From Isoetes taiwanensis (Eukaryota > Streptophyta > Lycopodiopsida > Isoetales > Isoetaceae): a stretch of 64,000 bases of DNA. This document shows positions 1-11,345 of the stretch, piece after piece. Both the position numbers and the translations under genes were made by a program. Each line of letters begins with the position of its first letter. Positions within the stretch are counted from its first letter, which is position 1. The stretch spans positions 7,766,017 to 7,830,016 of the forward strand of contig JAJEKV010000051.1 in NCBI GenBank assembly GCA_021234155.1, in the 5' to 3' direction. Under the pieces are notes generated by a model, which saw nothing but the letters and a program-made list of their open reading frames with translations, had not been told where the DNA came from and did no database searches.

Positions 1-182
1 CGGCCAAGGCCGCCACGAACATTTTTTTTGTCCAACTTGATGCAAAAAGGTTTTGTAAGTAAATCTTAATTCTGGACATGTGAAAAGTGAACTTGGAGAA
101 AAGCATATGGATAACATAACTCGTTTACCCCATAGCACATGCACATGCATTAATTTGTGCAAACGACTAAGACATGCACCAA

Positions 183-637
183 AGCGAGGATAGTCTTACC
201 CCTCGATTGGGGGATCCTGAGGTGTGGATCCTGTGAGGATCTGGATCCTCTCGAGGATCGCGGTGATCCCTGAGGACTCCGGAATCCTCTCATCAAGCAA
301 GTAAGTAGCGAATCAGATATTTCTTTTTGGCCTCTTGAAAGGAAAAAATGGGGCATTTCGTGGGATTTTTTCCCTATCTAAACCAAATCGAATGGGATCA
401 GCTTCGAGGATGGCTCAATGGGCCGGATCAGAAGTTGTGTAAGAGAAAAGAAGGAATTGAAGCGAAGCCAACAGAATCAAGAATGCTTCCAATCGCCAAA
501 ATCAGCCCTAAACTCAAGCAAAGAACTCCATTACCGCGCTAGCTGACTTTGTGATCCCTGAGGATCTGATTCGGCGGTGATCCCGAGAACAGGATCACCT
601 CCGATCCCTCAATCCGTGGTAAGACTATCCTACGCCC
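183..637. mobile_element. Non-autonomous MULE-like element with long inverted termini
   Basis: The two ends are imperfect inverted repeats of about 38 bp, both reading inward as AGGATAGTCTTACC followed by a GGATTGAGGGATC-like stretch. The element is flanked by a perfect 10-bp direct repeat, CATGCACCAA, at 173-182 and 638-647. Long terminal inverted repeats with 9-10 bp target duplications are typical of Mutator-like elements. The ~455-bp interior holds no transposase. It is rich in GGATCC and TGAGGATC-like words near both ends, which extends the similarity inward. The family assignment is inferred from duplication length and repeat structure; hAT elements (8 bp) are the main alternative. Confidence 0.78.
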
Positions 638-911
638 CATGCACCAAGAGAAGGTACATTGTTATCGTCATTTCGGCATATGCTACGCCAGAGTGGAAGT
701 CCGCATATGCTTTCCATCATTATTAAGAAATATCCACATTGTGTGCGGGATATTGGCCGAAGTAATGGGCAAGTATATGTTTGGAACCTTAGAGCATATA
801 CAAAGATTAAATTCTTTACCTAAGTATGCATGTATCAATTTCTTGAGTTCCAAGGGTTAAGTAGATCCAACGGTAGAGATCGATGGGATCTCCAGTTACC
901 GAGAGGTTAAC
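638..911. other. Unannotated spacer
   Basis: Apart from the right-hand target duplication (638-647), I see nothing here. The short open frames have no recognisable family. Confidence 0.5.
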
Positions 912-1322
912 TTGTCAAAATTACTATTTGTATATCTCGATTGGCCACTATATTTTGCCTCTAGATATGTTTCCTAAGTATAATTTTTGGTCAAAAATGC
1001 TGTTCCTGCCCCATTCTGTCTCTGTCAGTTCGTCTCCTGTCATTCACCGTCCGTCTCACTTGCCTCAATTTATCTATCCAAGAAAAGGACTTGGAATTTG
1101 GGCTTACTTTTATACGGTATAAAGCCCTAGTAGATTACACTGATCCATATCCATCAATAATAGAAGATTAGACCAATCCATAGTTAGCCACGCAATTGAT
1201 TTGCCACTAGGATTTGCCTCCACGTATGTTTCTTACATATTTTACCAAAACTGCTATTCTTATATATCGATTGCCCACTATATTTTGCGTCGAGTATGTT
1301 TCTTACATAAATTTTGTCAAAA

Positions 1323-1394
<72 letters not shown>

Positions 1395-1411
1395 CATCTA
1401 TCCATTCATTC

Positions 1412-1493
<82 letters not shown>

Positions 1494-1630
1494 TTTTCTA
1501 TCTATCTATCAAAAAAAGGGACTTAGAAATTGGGCTTACTTTTATATGCCAAAGCCCTAGTTGATTACATTGATCCATATCCATCAATAATAGAAGATTA
1601 GACCAATCCATAATAGCCACACAATGGATT
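912..1630. repeat. Diverged tandem duplication, two units
   Basis: Unit 1 (about 912-1244) and unit 2 (about 1245-1630) share the order of several blocks. These are a CGATTG-CCACTATATTTTGC block, a GGGCTTACTTTTATA block, an AAAGCCCTAG block, and a block ending in AGAAGATTAGACCAATCCAT (1162-1181, repeated near 1590). Unit 2 carries a large TCTA expansion where unit 1 has only a short TCTGTCTCTGTC-like tract. The microsatellite therefore grew from a pre-existing pyrimidine tract after, or independently of, the duplication. Confidence 0.75.
1324..1510. repeat. (TCTA)n microsatellite
   Basis: Tandem TCTA/ATCT units run almost without break for about 185 bp, with an interruption near 1391-1412 (CATC/CATT variants) and a run of T near 1491-1498. 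All three plus-strand frames are open across it and give Ser-Ile-Tyr-Leu repeats, which is a property of the repeat and not evidence of coding. Confidence 0.97.
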
Positions 1631-1631
1631 T

Positions 1632-4600
1632 TTGATACTCTTTAAACAAATAAAACAAAAACAACTAGCTCCCCTTAGTGTGCTTTGTACTAGATTTTAT
1701 TTATTGCTATTATTTAATCTAATGCTATTTAATATAACCAACTTCACAAAAAAAAAAAAAGTAATGCACATAAGAGAAGCAACAACCACTGATATTCCAT
1801 TACGGGCAACATTTTCAACAATAATTATAAATTCCTCTTTCTTCTCCTATACAATGCAATATCATAGTTGGGTCATGAATTCCTCTGGTGATATATTTTG
1901 TTGTTGCCATGTGGCATTGCAATATCCCAGAATGGTAATTGGGTCGAGAGATTCCTGGTTACATGTTGAGCAGGTCGATAAAACAGAGAAATTTGTGATA
2001 TACATCCTCTTACCCTTATACATCCTCCGATTTTTCTAAAATTGGCAACCAAACATTAAGCATACTAAACTACCTACAACTGACAATTTACCATTATATT
2101 CGATGAGGTTTTTCTTACTACAATTCGTCTCATCATCCTCAATTTGTTTGTCCTCGCTAAGATACAACACTCAAATCTTCCCAAAATTGGCAAGACCTAT
2201 TGAGAGAATTGGATACCACCTACAGGGCACACATTTACCATTATGTTTGACGAAGTCTTGCTTATCACAATATATGTCATCATCCCCAATTTGTTCGTAT
2301 TCTACGGGGTTTCCTACACCCCAATGGGCTGCATAGGCAAACTATCGTTCAGACTTAACAATATATATAAGAAGACACAGAATGCTAACCAGGCCATAAC
2401 CATAACTTTCTATCATCGGGCCCATGTAGATCCTTCCCACCTTCTTATCAGGTTGTTTGTTGTTGCTTGCTTATAGTCATGGCCTTCTTATATAAAGAAT
2501 GCATAGTTTTCTTTTTTAACGATCTTTGACCTTTATGTATCATACAAGAATTTATCATGTATGCCAAGGTCGCCGCTTTAACATTTCTTTATCAAAATTA
2601 TGCTAAGCCTAAATGATATCAATTCTCGACCTCGCGGAAAGCCAAAGCAATACCTATGCTTGAAGAGTTCTAACCTCCATATGTGATAGTCTAGAGCACA
2701 CGTATGCTCATTTACACGTAAACACATCGGCGAAATTAGCTCAAGAGAAATAGTAAACATGTGGTTACGATGCATTAGCTCAAGAGAAATAGTAAAATAT
2801 GTGCGTTTGTATGGGCACAATGCAACTCTAAGTATAGAGTGGATCTTTCCATTCGTTCGTGGAATCCAATGTATACAATAATTGGGCCTCCATTTAATCT
2901 CTCAATATAATGCTTCTTAAACCATTTTATAGCTCTAAGATGATCAAAGTAATGATTCTTTGAATATTTCTTAAGTCCATTAAACCATTTGACATAAAAT
3001 ACTTTACATTTCAAAGTGCATTGCATAAACCTTGCTAGGGTTATTTTTATATAGCCTTGTTAATAAGCACATAGTAAAAGTTGCATCAATTTCAACTAGA
3101 GAAAATATCCAATACCCAACCACGCATTTCCTCTCAGACAATTGTTAAAGGATAAGACTCAAGGAAATTTACCTATAGAATCAAACTTTGCTTGTCTTGT
3201 ACATCTAGTCATTTATATTTCAGACATCTAGTCGTGTATATTTGCCCGACTTCAACTCCTCCATCTTTTTGCTTTTAGAAGCCGAATGCATTTGGAGAAT
3301 CTCAAACAAATGCTATGTATATTTCCACTTAAAAATTTCAACACTTAAAGAAAAACAACAAAAGCAACTTGTGCTCGGAGGAGGCGTAAAAGCCAGAGTG
3401 TGCATGAGGCGCAGATCTTCAAGGTATCACAAAGAAAAACATGTATCCAATTGAAGGTAGTAGTAATAATGATATGATAACCTCGTCGCTAGACGGTCAA
3501 TTGAATTTTAATTTGTTATTCCCATTCTTTTCATGTTCAAACGCCAACTTTTAAACATCGATTCTCGGGAGGAAGGAAACAATGTTATATTTACTTTCCT
3601 TGCTCGACACACAATATTTCAAAATGTTGTTAACCTACATATTTCATTCATGGTTTTGTTTTTCATCTTATCTTATCTTCTAAAAGAGCACGTTCTTGAA
3701 AAGTCAGCCATTTTATTGAGATCAAAAGAAACAATTTATATGATGATAGGCAGCCTTGCCTTTTTAAATAACTCCGCACTTTCGGCCATGAATACTGTAC
3801 CTTCTATTAAATAGTACCCTAAAAGATGCCTCTGTTTTGTATCCTTAAGAATTCTTGCTAGTTAGATGCCAATGATTCTTTAAATACCTTTATAATGAAG
3901 ACTTTACTTTAATGCTTTAGCTCCTGACTCTTGCAATTTGATTTATCATGTAACCTCCCATTATTTTCTACCGCAAGCAAAAACCAAGAAGGATGCGAGA
4001 ACATACTTGATGTATTAGACACTTCCCTACTAATGGAATAAAATTTATACTCTCAAGGGCCTTCCAATGGCTATGTGCAATGATGGAAGCTTTCTTGGGA
4101 GTTATTTCTTGAGAGCCATTATGCTCAAACAATCTACATAAATCGCCAAACATATAGTTAGCAAGACTTGGTTATATTAGATGCATAAACACTAATGTTG
4201 GTTTTATGCTTTAAATAATTTTTTAGTTCTTCTTCAATTCTCAAAAGCCTCAACTCATTCCTTCACAATTTTGTTGCACTAAAAATACGCTTATAGTCTC
4301 CCCTAAATCATGGCTACTGCTTTGTCGGACTTCAATCAATTAGTTATCACCGCTACGTAGGAAACAGAGGAGATTAAATATAAATGCGCTGTCGAATCGA
4401 GATCAACAGAATTGTAATTTAGCCTGCTCAACGAAAGGAACTTAGAACAAACCTTTTATCCAATGGGTGGAGGCCCCTACGTGTCCGGACTAGCTAATTT
4501 GCTGCCGCATCCTACGCAGTGCAAATGCTACGTATCAAGCCTCCTGCTATTAGAAGCGCATATCATAGCCGGATGTTAGGCACACCGCTAGACCTTTATC

Positions 4601-5159
4601 CCCGATGCCAAGAACATGATCGGTGAGAAATTAACACCAATTTTCTCGCTCGCTTAGATCGCACAGTTTCCATCTCGCCCGCTTTCCTTCTTGTCCCAAA
4701 GCAGTTTGTTGAGTTTCCTTCCGATGCCGCTTACTCAAGACCTACGGTAAGGATCTAGGTGCAAAGAACGCGAAAAGAAATGAACAGAGAAGGAAAAAGG
4801 GCAAGGACGCAGCTTTCTCCCTTCAAAAGCCATGCTATAACCGAAAAGCATTGTCAATTATACTGCTCAAACAGCAACCTTCCGCCAGAGGATGATTCAG
4901 AGCAAGAACATCAAAATCAAGAAGCTTCGATCATTTTTGAGCCAAGCATAAACATCAAATCCTAAGAAGAATATAAGAACAAAGTGTGGTTTTTCTAGAC
5001 CTCATGGATTTGATGTCGCTTTCCCAAGCTGCCATGGCGCATCCGACCTCTAATTCTTATCCTTATTTTTCCCTTCACGGAATTTAAACCATCGTCGCTA
5101 CACGGGATCGCATTAACGCGTTCCCATATCACGCTGGATGCATACTTATATGCCTGATA
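1632..5159. other. AT-rich intergenic DNA without recognisable genes
   Basis: No open frame here shows a known domain. Visible structure is limited to a diverged direct duplication (about 2036-2160 against 2180-2320, sharing ACAATTTACCATTATNTT and ATCATCCNCAATTTGTT words) and a 22-bp direct repeat at 2736 and 2775. The stretch 4300-5160 is less AT-rich but still gives only short frames. Confidence 0.5.
2736..2797. repeat. 22-bp direct repeat, 39-bp period
   Basis: TTAGCTCAAGAGAAATAGTA begins at 2736 and again at 2775, each followed by AA. The two copies are identical and separated by 17 bp. Confidence 0.85.
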
Positions 5160-5305
5160 TAATCTTTCATTAGGAGGACATTGCAGTAGCGGCCCGACGG
5201 CTCCCGCATCGCAGGTAGCCAAGAGCGCAAGCTACGAGTGTGCCGCCGAAGTTCAAGGCGACAACGCCGGGCCCTGCATGTGTAATAGCCTCCTAATGAA
5301 GATTA
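5160..5305. repeat. Hairpin at the left end of the 780-bp unit, copy 1
   Basis: TAATCTTTCATTAGGAGG (5160-5177) is the reverse complement of CCTCCTAATGAAGATTA (5289-5305) apart from one extra T. The ~110-bp interior is GC-rich. A second copy with the same arms lies at 17167-17280. The arms and size resemble a small foldback element, but no target duplication is evident, so it may simply be a structural part of the 780-bp unit. Confidence 0.75.
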
Positions 5306-5480
5306 CCGCATCGCGAAAATCGCTTTTGGAGAAATTACGCTCATTAGAAATTTGCCACGCTGCATCCAAAGAAAACTGCCTAGAAGATTCCAAATTGACT
5401 ATGGCATCGGGCGTAGATTGGCGCTGCGAGATAGCACCGACTTAGATCGCGGTTACCAGACTGCAGCTGTTTATTAGAAC

Positions 5481-5675
5481 CCAAAGAAACAAGAACTCGC
5501 ATTTACTCGACTGCGGCGCTTTGCTCTCAAAGAAGACATGCTTTTCTATTAATTTCACCCGTTAAATACTAAAGTACAAAGGTAATCCTATGTTTAGTTA
5601 ATCAACGCTTCTACTCTTAAAATGCTGCGTCTCCCTAATGATTGTTTCCTCCTACAACAACTTCTTGTTCCAACA
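5481..5675 (-). repeat. 3' LTR of copia element 1
   Basis: This matches 9701-9891 over AAAGAAACAAGAACTC, GAAGACATGCTTTTCTATTA and CTCCCTAATGATTGTTTC. Its element-5' edge reads TGTTGGAACAAG on the minus strand, directly preceded by a purine tract (GAGGAGG), as expected next to a 3' LTR. The copies differ mainly by small indels, several at CAG/CTG-like positions. Confidence 0.88.
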
Positions 5676-5725
5676 CCTCCTCGTGAGGAAACTTCAGAAC
5701 TTATGATTTCTTCTTCATCCCAAGT

Positions 5726-6246
5726 TCACCAAACATTCCCAAAATTTCTCCTTGGAAGTGGCTTTGTAAATACGCCTGTGTCATCTTTTGTGTGTTCTTG
5801 CCACCGGACTGCAATCTTTCTCTTCAATCTTCTCTTGTAAAATGGTATCGACTTCGAGTATGCTGCCTTGGACCAATTATTGGGTTCTTGGCCAAGGAAA
5901 TAGGCCGCTTGATTATCACAGCATGTTATCACGCTTTCCTCGATCCTCCCCTATCTCATTACATAATCATTGTAGCCAAATTGCCTCTTTGGCGCTTGCA
6001 CATAATGCTATATTCTCCGCCACAGTTTGATAGCAATGGCTTTTGCTTCTTGCTACACCAACTCACTACTCCTCCTTCATGTAGCGCCGCTATGAGTAGC
6101 TCGCACAAGGTCACCGCATAATCAAAGATCCGCGAACTGAAGATGGCACCCCAGAGGAGACGTGGACGCATGGAAACCGAGCACAAGGTCTCCTCGAGAT
6201 AACGGAGAATCGCATACCGCCTTCCAATGTTCAAAGCCCCGGGCAA
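5726..6246 (-). pseudogene. Copia 1 RNase H domain (broken)
   Basis: Two overlapping minus frames hold the C-terminal end of the polyprotein. The upstream frame has RYLEETLC followed by EGGVVSWCSKKQ and a GGEYS stretch, the counterparts of the usual RYLKGT, VSWxSKKQ and EAEY motifs of copia RNase H. The downstream frame continues with CDNQAA, YKRRL and FTKPLP, the standard end of the domain. At least one frameshift separates them. It would degrade the RNA of RNA-DNA hybrids during reverse transcription, but as read it is inactive. Confidence 0.88.
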
Positions 6247-6499
6247 CTCAAGAATTGGTCATTGCAGAGGTGCATGAGACTTCCAACCCGCGACTGTAAG
6301 GAACGCCCGCATGTAGGCTACTTCTTCGATCGAGGGACCTATATCACGAAGTGAGATGAATAGTAGGAGCGTATCGAGCGGAAATCCTCTATCACAGCGG
6401 AAATCAAACTTCTTCAAAGACCGGGGCTCACGTTCTCGAGGTCACCAGTTGGAGAACCCACAGATCGATCTCGGTGACTTGCATTCCCAAGAAGAAGCC

Positions 6500-6870
6500 G
6501 AGCCCCTAAATCACATTAAACCGAAAGGCTAGTAAAGGGATTTCAGATGATCTTAGCAGCTCCGACCGCATCGCCAAGAAATCGCATCGTCTACATATAA
6601 GACAATGATAGCCGTGCCGCAACATCCTTCTAGATAAATGTTCCAACTGCATGAGACCGTTTAAATCCAAGGTCTCAGAAAAAGAGTTGATAGTGTGGTA
6701 CCATGCCCGGGATCAAGTGAGACTATAGATTGCCAAGCTTGCATCAGAGTGGGTGAGCTTCCGACACTTCAAAACCTTTGAGGCAGAGATGTATACATCT
6801 TCTCAAGTTAGATCACCATGAAGAAATGCCGCCTTCACATCCATCTCGTCCAGCCTATGTCGTGAGTAAA
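6500..6870 (-). pseudogene. Copia 1 reverse transcriptase core (broken)
   Basis: On the minus strand the sequence near 6850-6786 reads in shifted frames as an EMDVKxAFLHGDLE-like segment and a YTSLPQRF end, the usual start of copia RT. IIVLYVDDAIS lies at about 6577-6612 and contains the catalytic YVDD box. Frames change between the two, so no continuous protein can be read. The order relative to integrase (7455-7767) and RNase H (5726-6246) is correct for the family. Confidence 0.8.
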
Positions 6871-7454
6871 GCAGCAAGTGCTAAGACAACCCAATAGAAG
6901 ACAATCGTGGCAACAAAAGATCTCTTTGAAGTCAACACTGAAGCCGGAGCAACCTTGGAGCTACCAATCAGGCTTTGTAGCGCTCCACTTGATTTTGAGC
7001 ATTGAACTTCAAGCGTAGATCCATTTATTACCACCAAACGCCTACTACCGGGTAAAGGGACTAAATCCTATGTGTATTTATTTGGAGGGATTGAAACCTC
7101 CTCCATAGCTTCTGAATCCAAGTTGAGAAGAGTCATGTCCCTAACGGTTTGCTGAAATGTAGCGGTGCTCGTGAGGATGAACAGAGCAAAATTGAGGGCA
7201 AACCGCTCAAGATCAAGGCCAAGAGGCTTCCAGTCCGTTATGATTCCCATCAATGTAGTAGCGTGGAATCAAGATTAATCAACCAGCATCAAAGGAAGTG
7301 ATCAGCTGAACAGATGGAGGAACCGGGATTCGCCCGTGATCAAGATCACTTGAGATGTCACTTATCACCGCCACCGCCACTACCGCCTAATGTCATCCAG
7401 ATCTAATCTGATCATACCAAACCTATCAGCCTTGCCTATGCCGTTCCTGCTTCA

Positions 7455-7767
7455 TCAATCCACACACCGGCCATTGATAATCCGCTTGCTAGCTGGGATC
7501 CCAAAGCTTATAGCCTTTGTTCGGGCTTCACAATATCCCACAAATATACACACTTGAGGCTTTACCTTCCAGCTTTCCTTGTTTTCGCTTCTTCCCATCG
7601 ATAGCGTGAAGTGCACCAAAATTTGAAGTGTTTGATGACGGTTTGGTTCCACTCCAAGCCCGAACCATGGCCTCAAGTGCTTTGGTGGGAAGGCAGGATT
7701 CAATATACACGGCCAAGGAAACAAACTTCAAAAAATCCCAGCCATGGGAGCGTAGATCCTCCACCAA
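7455..7767 (-). pseudogene. Copia 1 integrase C-terminal part (broken)
   Basis: One minus frame holds RAWSGTKPS followed by FGALHAI and KRKQGKLEGKAS. The overlapping frame continues with CIFVGYCEA. Together these match the end of the copia integrase core (AWSGxKPS, FGCxAY, KLDxKS, CIFVGY). A frameshift lies between them. Nothing continuous remains of the DDE core upstream, which makes this a dead fragment. Confidence 0.85.
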
Positions 7768-8830
7768 TCGGTCTCATTTCCCTACGCTCAATCACTCCAT
7801 TCCGCCGGGTGTCGTGGAATAGATGTTGCAATAATGCCATTATCTTGTAAGAATCCTCTTGAAAGATGTTGCCTATGAATTCGCTTCACCGGCCCTCATC
7901 TGCATTCTCTTGATTTTCGATTCTTTTCATTTTCCATACTACTCTCCAATCGCCTAAAGTGCCTATAAGCTTGGGACTTCTCTCGCTTTCAAAATAAAAC
8001 CTACGCCTTCGATGATCATCACCTATAAGCATGAAATACTTATCATTTCCAAGAGACAGAAAATTCGTCAGGTCCCTACAAATCGATATGCATCGTGCCC
8101 AAGAATTTGGCTGCTCGAGTGGCTACCCTTTTGGAACAAGTACTCGCTTACTTGAATTTTCTCTTTATAGATGGCATATCCCCAACCAGCCCAAGAGTTG
8201 ACATTCTTTCCATGAACTGAAGTTTGAGTGCCCTGCCGCCATGCCATAATTGTGATGTGCTCCCTTAGCTCCCATGCTACAAATGCTTGGGGAGCCTCAT
8301 GTCCATAAAAGCAATGACAGATTGCCCACTGCGGCTCCATTTGGCTACAACCTCCCCGACGGATCCTTTTACAACACATCACCAAATTCAAGCTTCACAT
8401 GTGCATCATCCATCTTGGCTACAGACAAGAGATTTCATCAAAGTCCAAAGTAATATAAAAGTACTCCACCTAATCTCCAATTCTTCTTCTGCCATCCTAT
8501 TTTGATGACCTGCACCCTTCCACTTTCAATCTGCCTTTTCCAGCGCTAGGAACAATACGCCCCCTCGCTTTCTTTAGGGCTAGCAAACAATTCTTCCCTA
8601 CTTGTCATGTGATCTCAGAGCACCCGAGTCAAGGTACTAAGAATTGTTTCATGTGCAATCATTGCACATGCATCCTCATCAATCTCTTTACTTTTTAGTA
8701 GCCCGCAGCCGCTTATGGAACCATTTCCCACTACCTCATCAAGACTTATCCTTTCCTCAAACATTCCCCATCCTAATGCTCAAAGGTTCTAGCCAGCAGA
8801 AGCTATCACACTTGAATTTCCTCTTCCTCA

Positions 8831-9121
8831 TCACTTCTCCACCGCCTCCACAATTACGCAGGGGCACGAAGCTTCAATTGCAGCCGCCTCCCGCCTCCAT
8901 GATGCTTCGCTTTTTCTTTTCCTCTCTTTGCATGCCCGCCTCCTCGGCATGCCCATCTCCCTTTGCTCGTGACAGCCGAGCAATGTGTCCACTTTGTTGC
9001 AGAATTTGTAATGTTCTGCCCTCGGCTCTCCCTCCCAAAGATAGGCTGTGGCTGATGCATCTTTGCTTCCCCTCTCTTTCTCCTCGTCGCCTTCACTTGT
9101 TCGCGACCGCCTCCCAATCAA
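8831..9121 (-). pseudogene. Copia 1 gag zinc-knuckle region (degenerate)
   Basis: The frame carries EHYKFCNKVDTLLGCHEQ at about 9035-8985. This aligns with the CxxC-GH-xxxxC zinc knuckle of copia gag, but one cysteine and the GH pair are lost. It lies between the gag-like frame (9165-9749) and integrase, as expected. Plus-strand frames over the same bases are shadows. Confidence 0.65.
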
Positions 9122-9164
9122 TCATATAACTTCCAGCCCCTCCAATCACGTTCTCAACAACCCA

Positions 9165-9749
9165 TCAAATGAAGGGGCACCCATCATAGTGCTCCCAAAC
9201 AATTGTATCCTCGTGGAGTGCTTCCATCCCTGTACTGCTTGGCAAAGAGTTCTGTGATCCTTCAATGTAACTGGATGCATCTTCACATTCATTCAGCTTT
9301 GCCGAAGACTGAGCATACGCCAAAAGATAACCGGGCCGTGAAAACTGGTCCTTCCAAATGGCTGACAAGATAATCCCATGCTTCTTTGCCGCGTTCTCCT
9401 CAACACATGGATTTGCGCCATTTAGATACTTCATGATCGGACATTCTTGACCCGGCCAGCTCACTGTTCTTACTCTGGCCATCTCTTCTTTATACCAGCC
9501 CCATCCTTCTAACAAAATAGTGAGCCGCTTTTGCCCCGAGCAGTATGCCCCAGAGCTCCCCTTTCTCAGCCTTAACACCCTTACTTTGATGAACCAAATA
9601 TAGGAGTTGGATGCCGTAAGCTTCTCCAAATGACCTTTTCTCACCATCACGATATCCCTTGCACTGATTGATCCTTTGGCTCTAGAGATGGCTCGGACAA
9701 TTATAAAGAAACAAGAACTCAGACGACTGACCCGTAAGGCTGGTTTCAA
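9165..9749 (-). pseudogene. Copia 1 gag-like ORF
   Basis: The frame is 194 codons, the longest open frame in the window. It starts inside the 5' LTR, so the true gag start is probably the Met near 9640. It contains LTASNSYIWFIKVR, the copia gag (UBN2-type) opening motif, corresponding to the usual LxGxNYxxWxxxM. Downstream lie AAKKHGIILSAI and SYIEGSQNSLPS, which fit the helical gag core. Gag forms the virus-like particle. The frame is open but local wording suggests compensating shifts. It is sited directly after the 5' LTR. Confidence 0.75.
9687..9700 (-). other. Degenerate primer-binding site of copia 1
   Basis: Next to the inner edge of the 5' LTR, the plus strand reads GGCTCGGACAA. This resembles the reverse complement of the initiator-methionine tRNA site (GGCTCTGATACCA) with bases missing at the CTG. 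It is read by analogy with the clean site of copia 2 at 16179-16191. Confidence 0.45.
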
Positions 9750-9891
9750 AAGAAGACATGCTTTTCTATTAATTTACCCGTTAAATACTAAAGTACAAAT
9801 GTAATCCTATGTTTAGCTAACTCTAACGTCTCTACTCTTAAATGCTATGTCTCCCTAATGATTGTTTCTCTCGCATCAACTTTGTTCCAAA
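9701..9891 (-). repeat. 5' LTR of copia element 1
   Basis: This is the partner of 5481-5675. It is followed on the outer side by the target duplication AGAAC (9892-9896) and then by sequence that continues the 780-bp unit. Confidence 0.88.
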
Positions 9892-9962
9892 AGAACCATT
9901 TCTATTTTCTTCTGTTATTTCATTCTCGCATAAAGACCGGCGACGTGGATCCACTAACCATA

Positions 9963-11295
9963 GGAGGGCAAATGTATTGCCCATTGTCTCCAACTTGTTT
10001 GGCCTCTTCATAGAAGAATTGGAAGAATGGATGCGGATCGCTTTTGGCAGAACAAAATTGGTATGCATTTAATACAATTGTTATTGTATGTCGATGATGT
10101 GGTCTTGTTAGCAACAGAAGAAGAAAGCATTGCGTGATCTCTGACATCTTGGTCCTTTGTGAGGGAGAAGGCAATGCGAGTAAATACATCAAAATCAAAG
10201 ATACTGGTCTTTGGAACAAGGGATGTGCCAGCATTTGTCTATCGTGACAAGAACTAGGAACAAGTGGAGCTATAAATACTTGGGGCTAGATTTCTAAGAA
10301 AATATAATTGGAAGGAATGTATTAAGAGAAGAGTAACCGAGAAAACCGTCATATAGTATGCTTGTAAATGCTCAAAGGCATCACTGCATTAGCTCAAAAA
10401 GATCTTATATAAGACCTTAGTGCAACCGGTTTTGCTTTATGAGCACCAACTTGGGGCCAAGTATCTCTATCTAAGCTTTGGGGACAGATTGAATTCGTGC
10501 GTGTAAAGTATTCATAATGAGGAGTTAGGCATTAAGGCACGCATACCATATGCAATAATGTTTGCAAATGTGATGTTCCCACTTGAGCTTGAAGCATTAT
10601 TTCTGTGCAATCAATTTTGTCAATGTGGCTTAAGAATCAAGCATCGGATCGCATATCATATCAAGCATTTGTGTCCACCCGGACATCAGCGGTGGGATGG
10701 TTACATGATCCGGGAATTGGGCAAGTAAATGGGGGTAATCGATACCTAATTGGCCGTAAAAATAAGGAAGATAATAAGGACATCGCTTGAGCAAATTTCC
10801 ATTGAACGCTATGGGCGCTTCAGTAGCTTCTAAGCACATTACATATCATGTAAATTCAATCAAAGGAGTATAAGAGCCGGTGACTATATAAATGCTAACA
10901 GTTAAAATATTTCAAGCAAGTTACAGCGACACAGACGAGCCTGGCCACGTATCTCACAGAATGGAGACAGATGTTGGTATAAAATCCCTGCTGAGGAGAG
11001 GTTATGTGCAAAGTTTGTGAGTCGATAGCATTGAGGATGAGCACCATGTTTTACAGCGCCCCGCTTTACAAGTGAGATAAGAGACAAGTTCGCATTCAAG
11101 CATCCGGAGATTTTAAATCTTATTTCGCTTGTCACCTCTAACATTAGGGTTCATATTTTAAGGCGCAGACTCCACACCGCTCTTTATTATGCAGTTGTAA
11201 ATTGGCTTAAACTGCACTTGAAGCTCCATGGTCTTTTCAAGGCCCAAAGTGAGCTTGACTACTGCCATTACATTACACATATTTCCCCAACCGGG
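9963..11295 (+). pseudogene. Non-LTR (LINE) reverse transcriptase fragment
   Basis: Conserved RT blocks are readable on the plus strand across frameshifts. CPLSPT starts near 9979, then FGLFIEELEEW, the catalytic LYVDDVVLLAT at 10084-10116, and YKYLGLDF at 10271-10294. A tail near 11030-11060 reads EDEHHVL, like the zinc-binding end of such proteins. No endonuclease or upstream RT part is present, so it is 5'-truncated. No poly(A) tail or target duplication is visible. It sits between parts of 780-bp unit copy 1 and is absent from copy 2. The RT differs from the L1-type at 17.3-23.1 kb and resembles RTs abundant in ferns and lycophytes (from memory). Confidence 0.8.
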
Positions 11296-11345
11296 ATTTT
11301 ATATGAACCGATCTTGCAATTCTTCTATCCGTTCGCTGAGTATTG

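Larger units (their letters stand above)
5481..9891 (-). mobile_element. Ty1/copia LTR retrotransposon 1, near full length
   Basis: Read on the minus strand, the order is LTR, degenerate primer site, gag, zinc knuckle, integrase, reverse transcriptase, RNase H, purine tract, LTR; integrase before RT defines Ty1/copia. The LTRs are about 195 bp (5481-5675 and 9701-9891). The element is flanked by the 5-bp duplication AGAAC at 5476-5480 and 9892-9896. The uninterrupted target survives in the second 780-bp unit near 23276 (TATTGGAACC). The coding region is broken by many indels and stops, so it cannot move by itself. The internal region is ~4 kb, a little short for the family. Confidence 0.92.

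Noticed and set aside
1201-1564. Three overlapping plus-strand ORFs of Ser-Ile-Tyr-Leu repeats
   Set aside because: They are created by the (TCTA)n microsatellite, which is open in all three frames.
8644-9129. 161-codon plus-strand ORF
   Set aside because: It is antisense to the copia 1 gag and zinc-knuckle region, whose motifs are on the minus strand.
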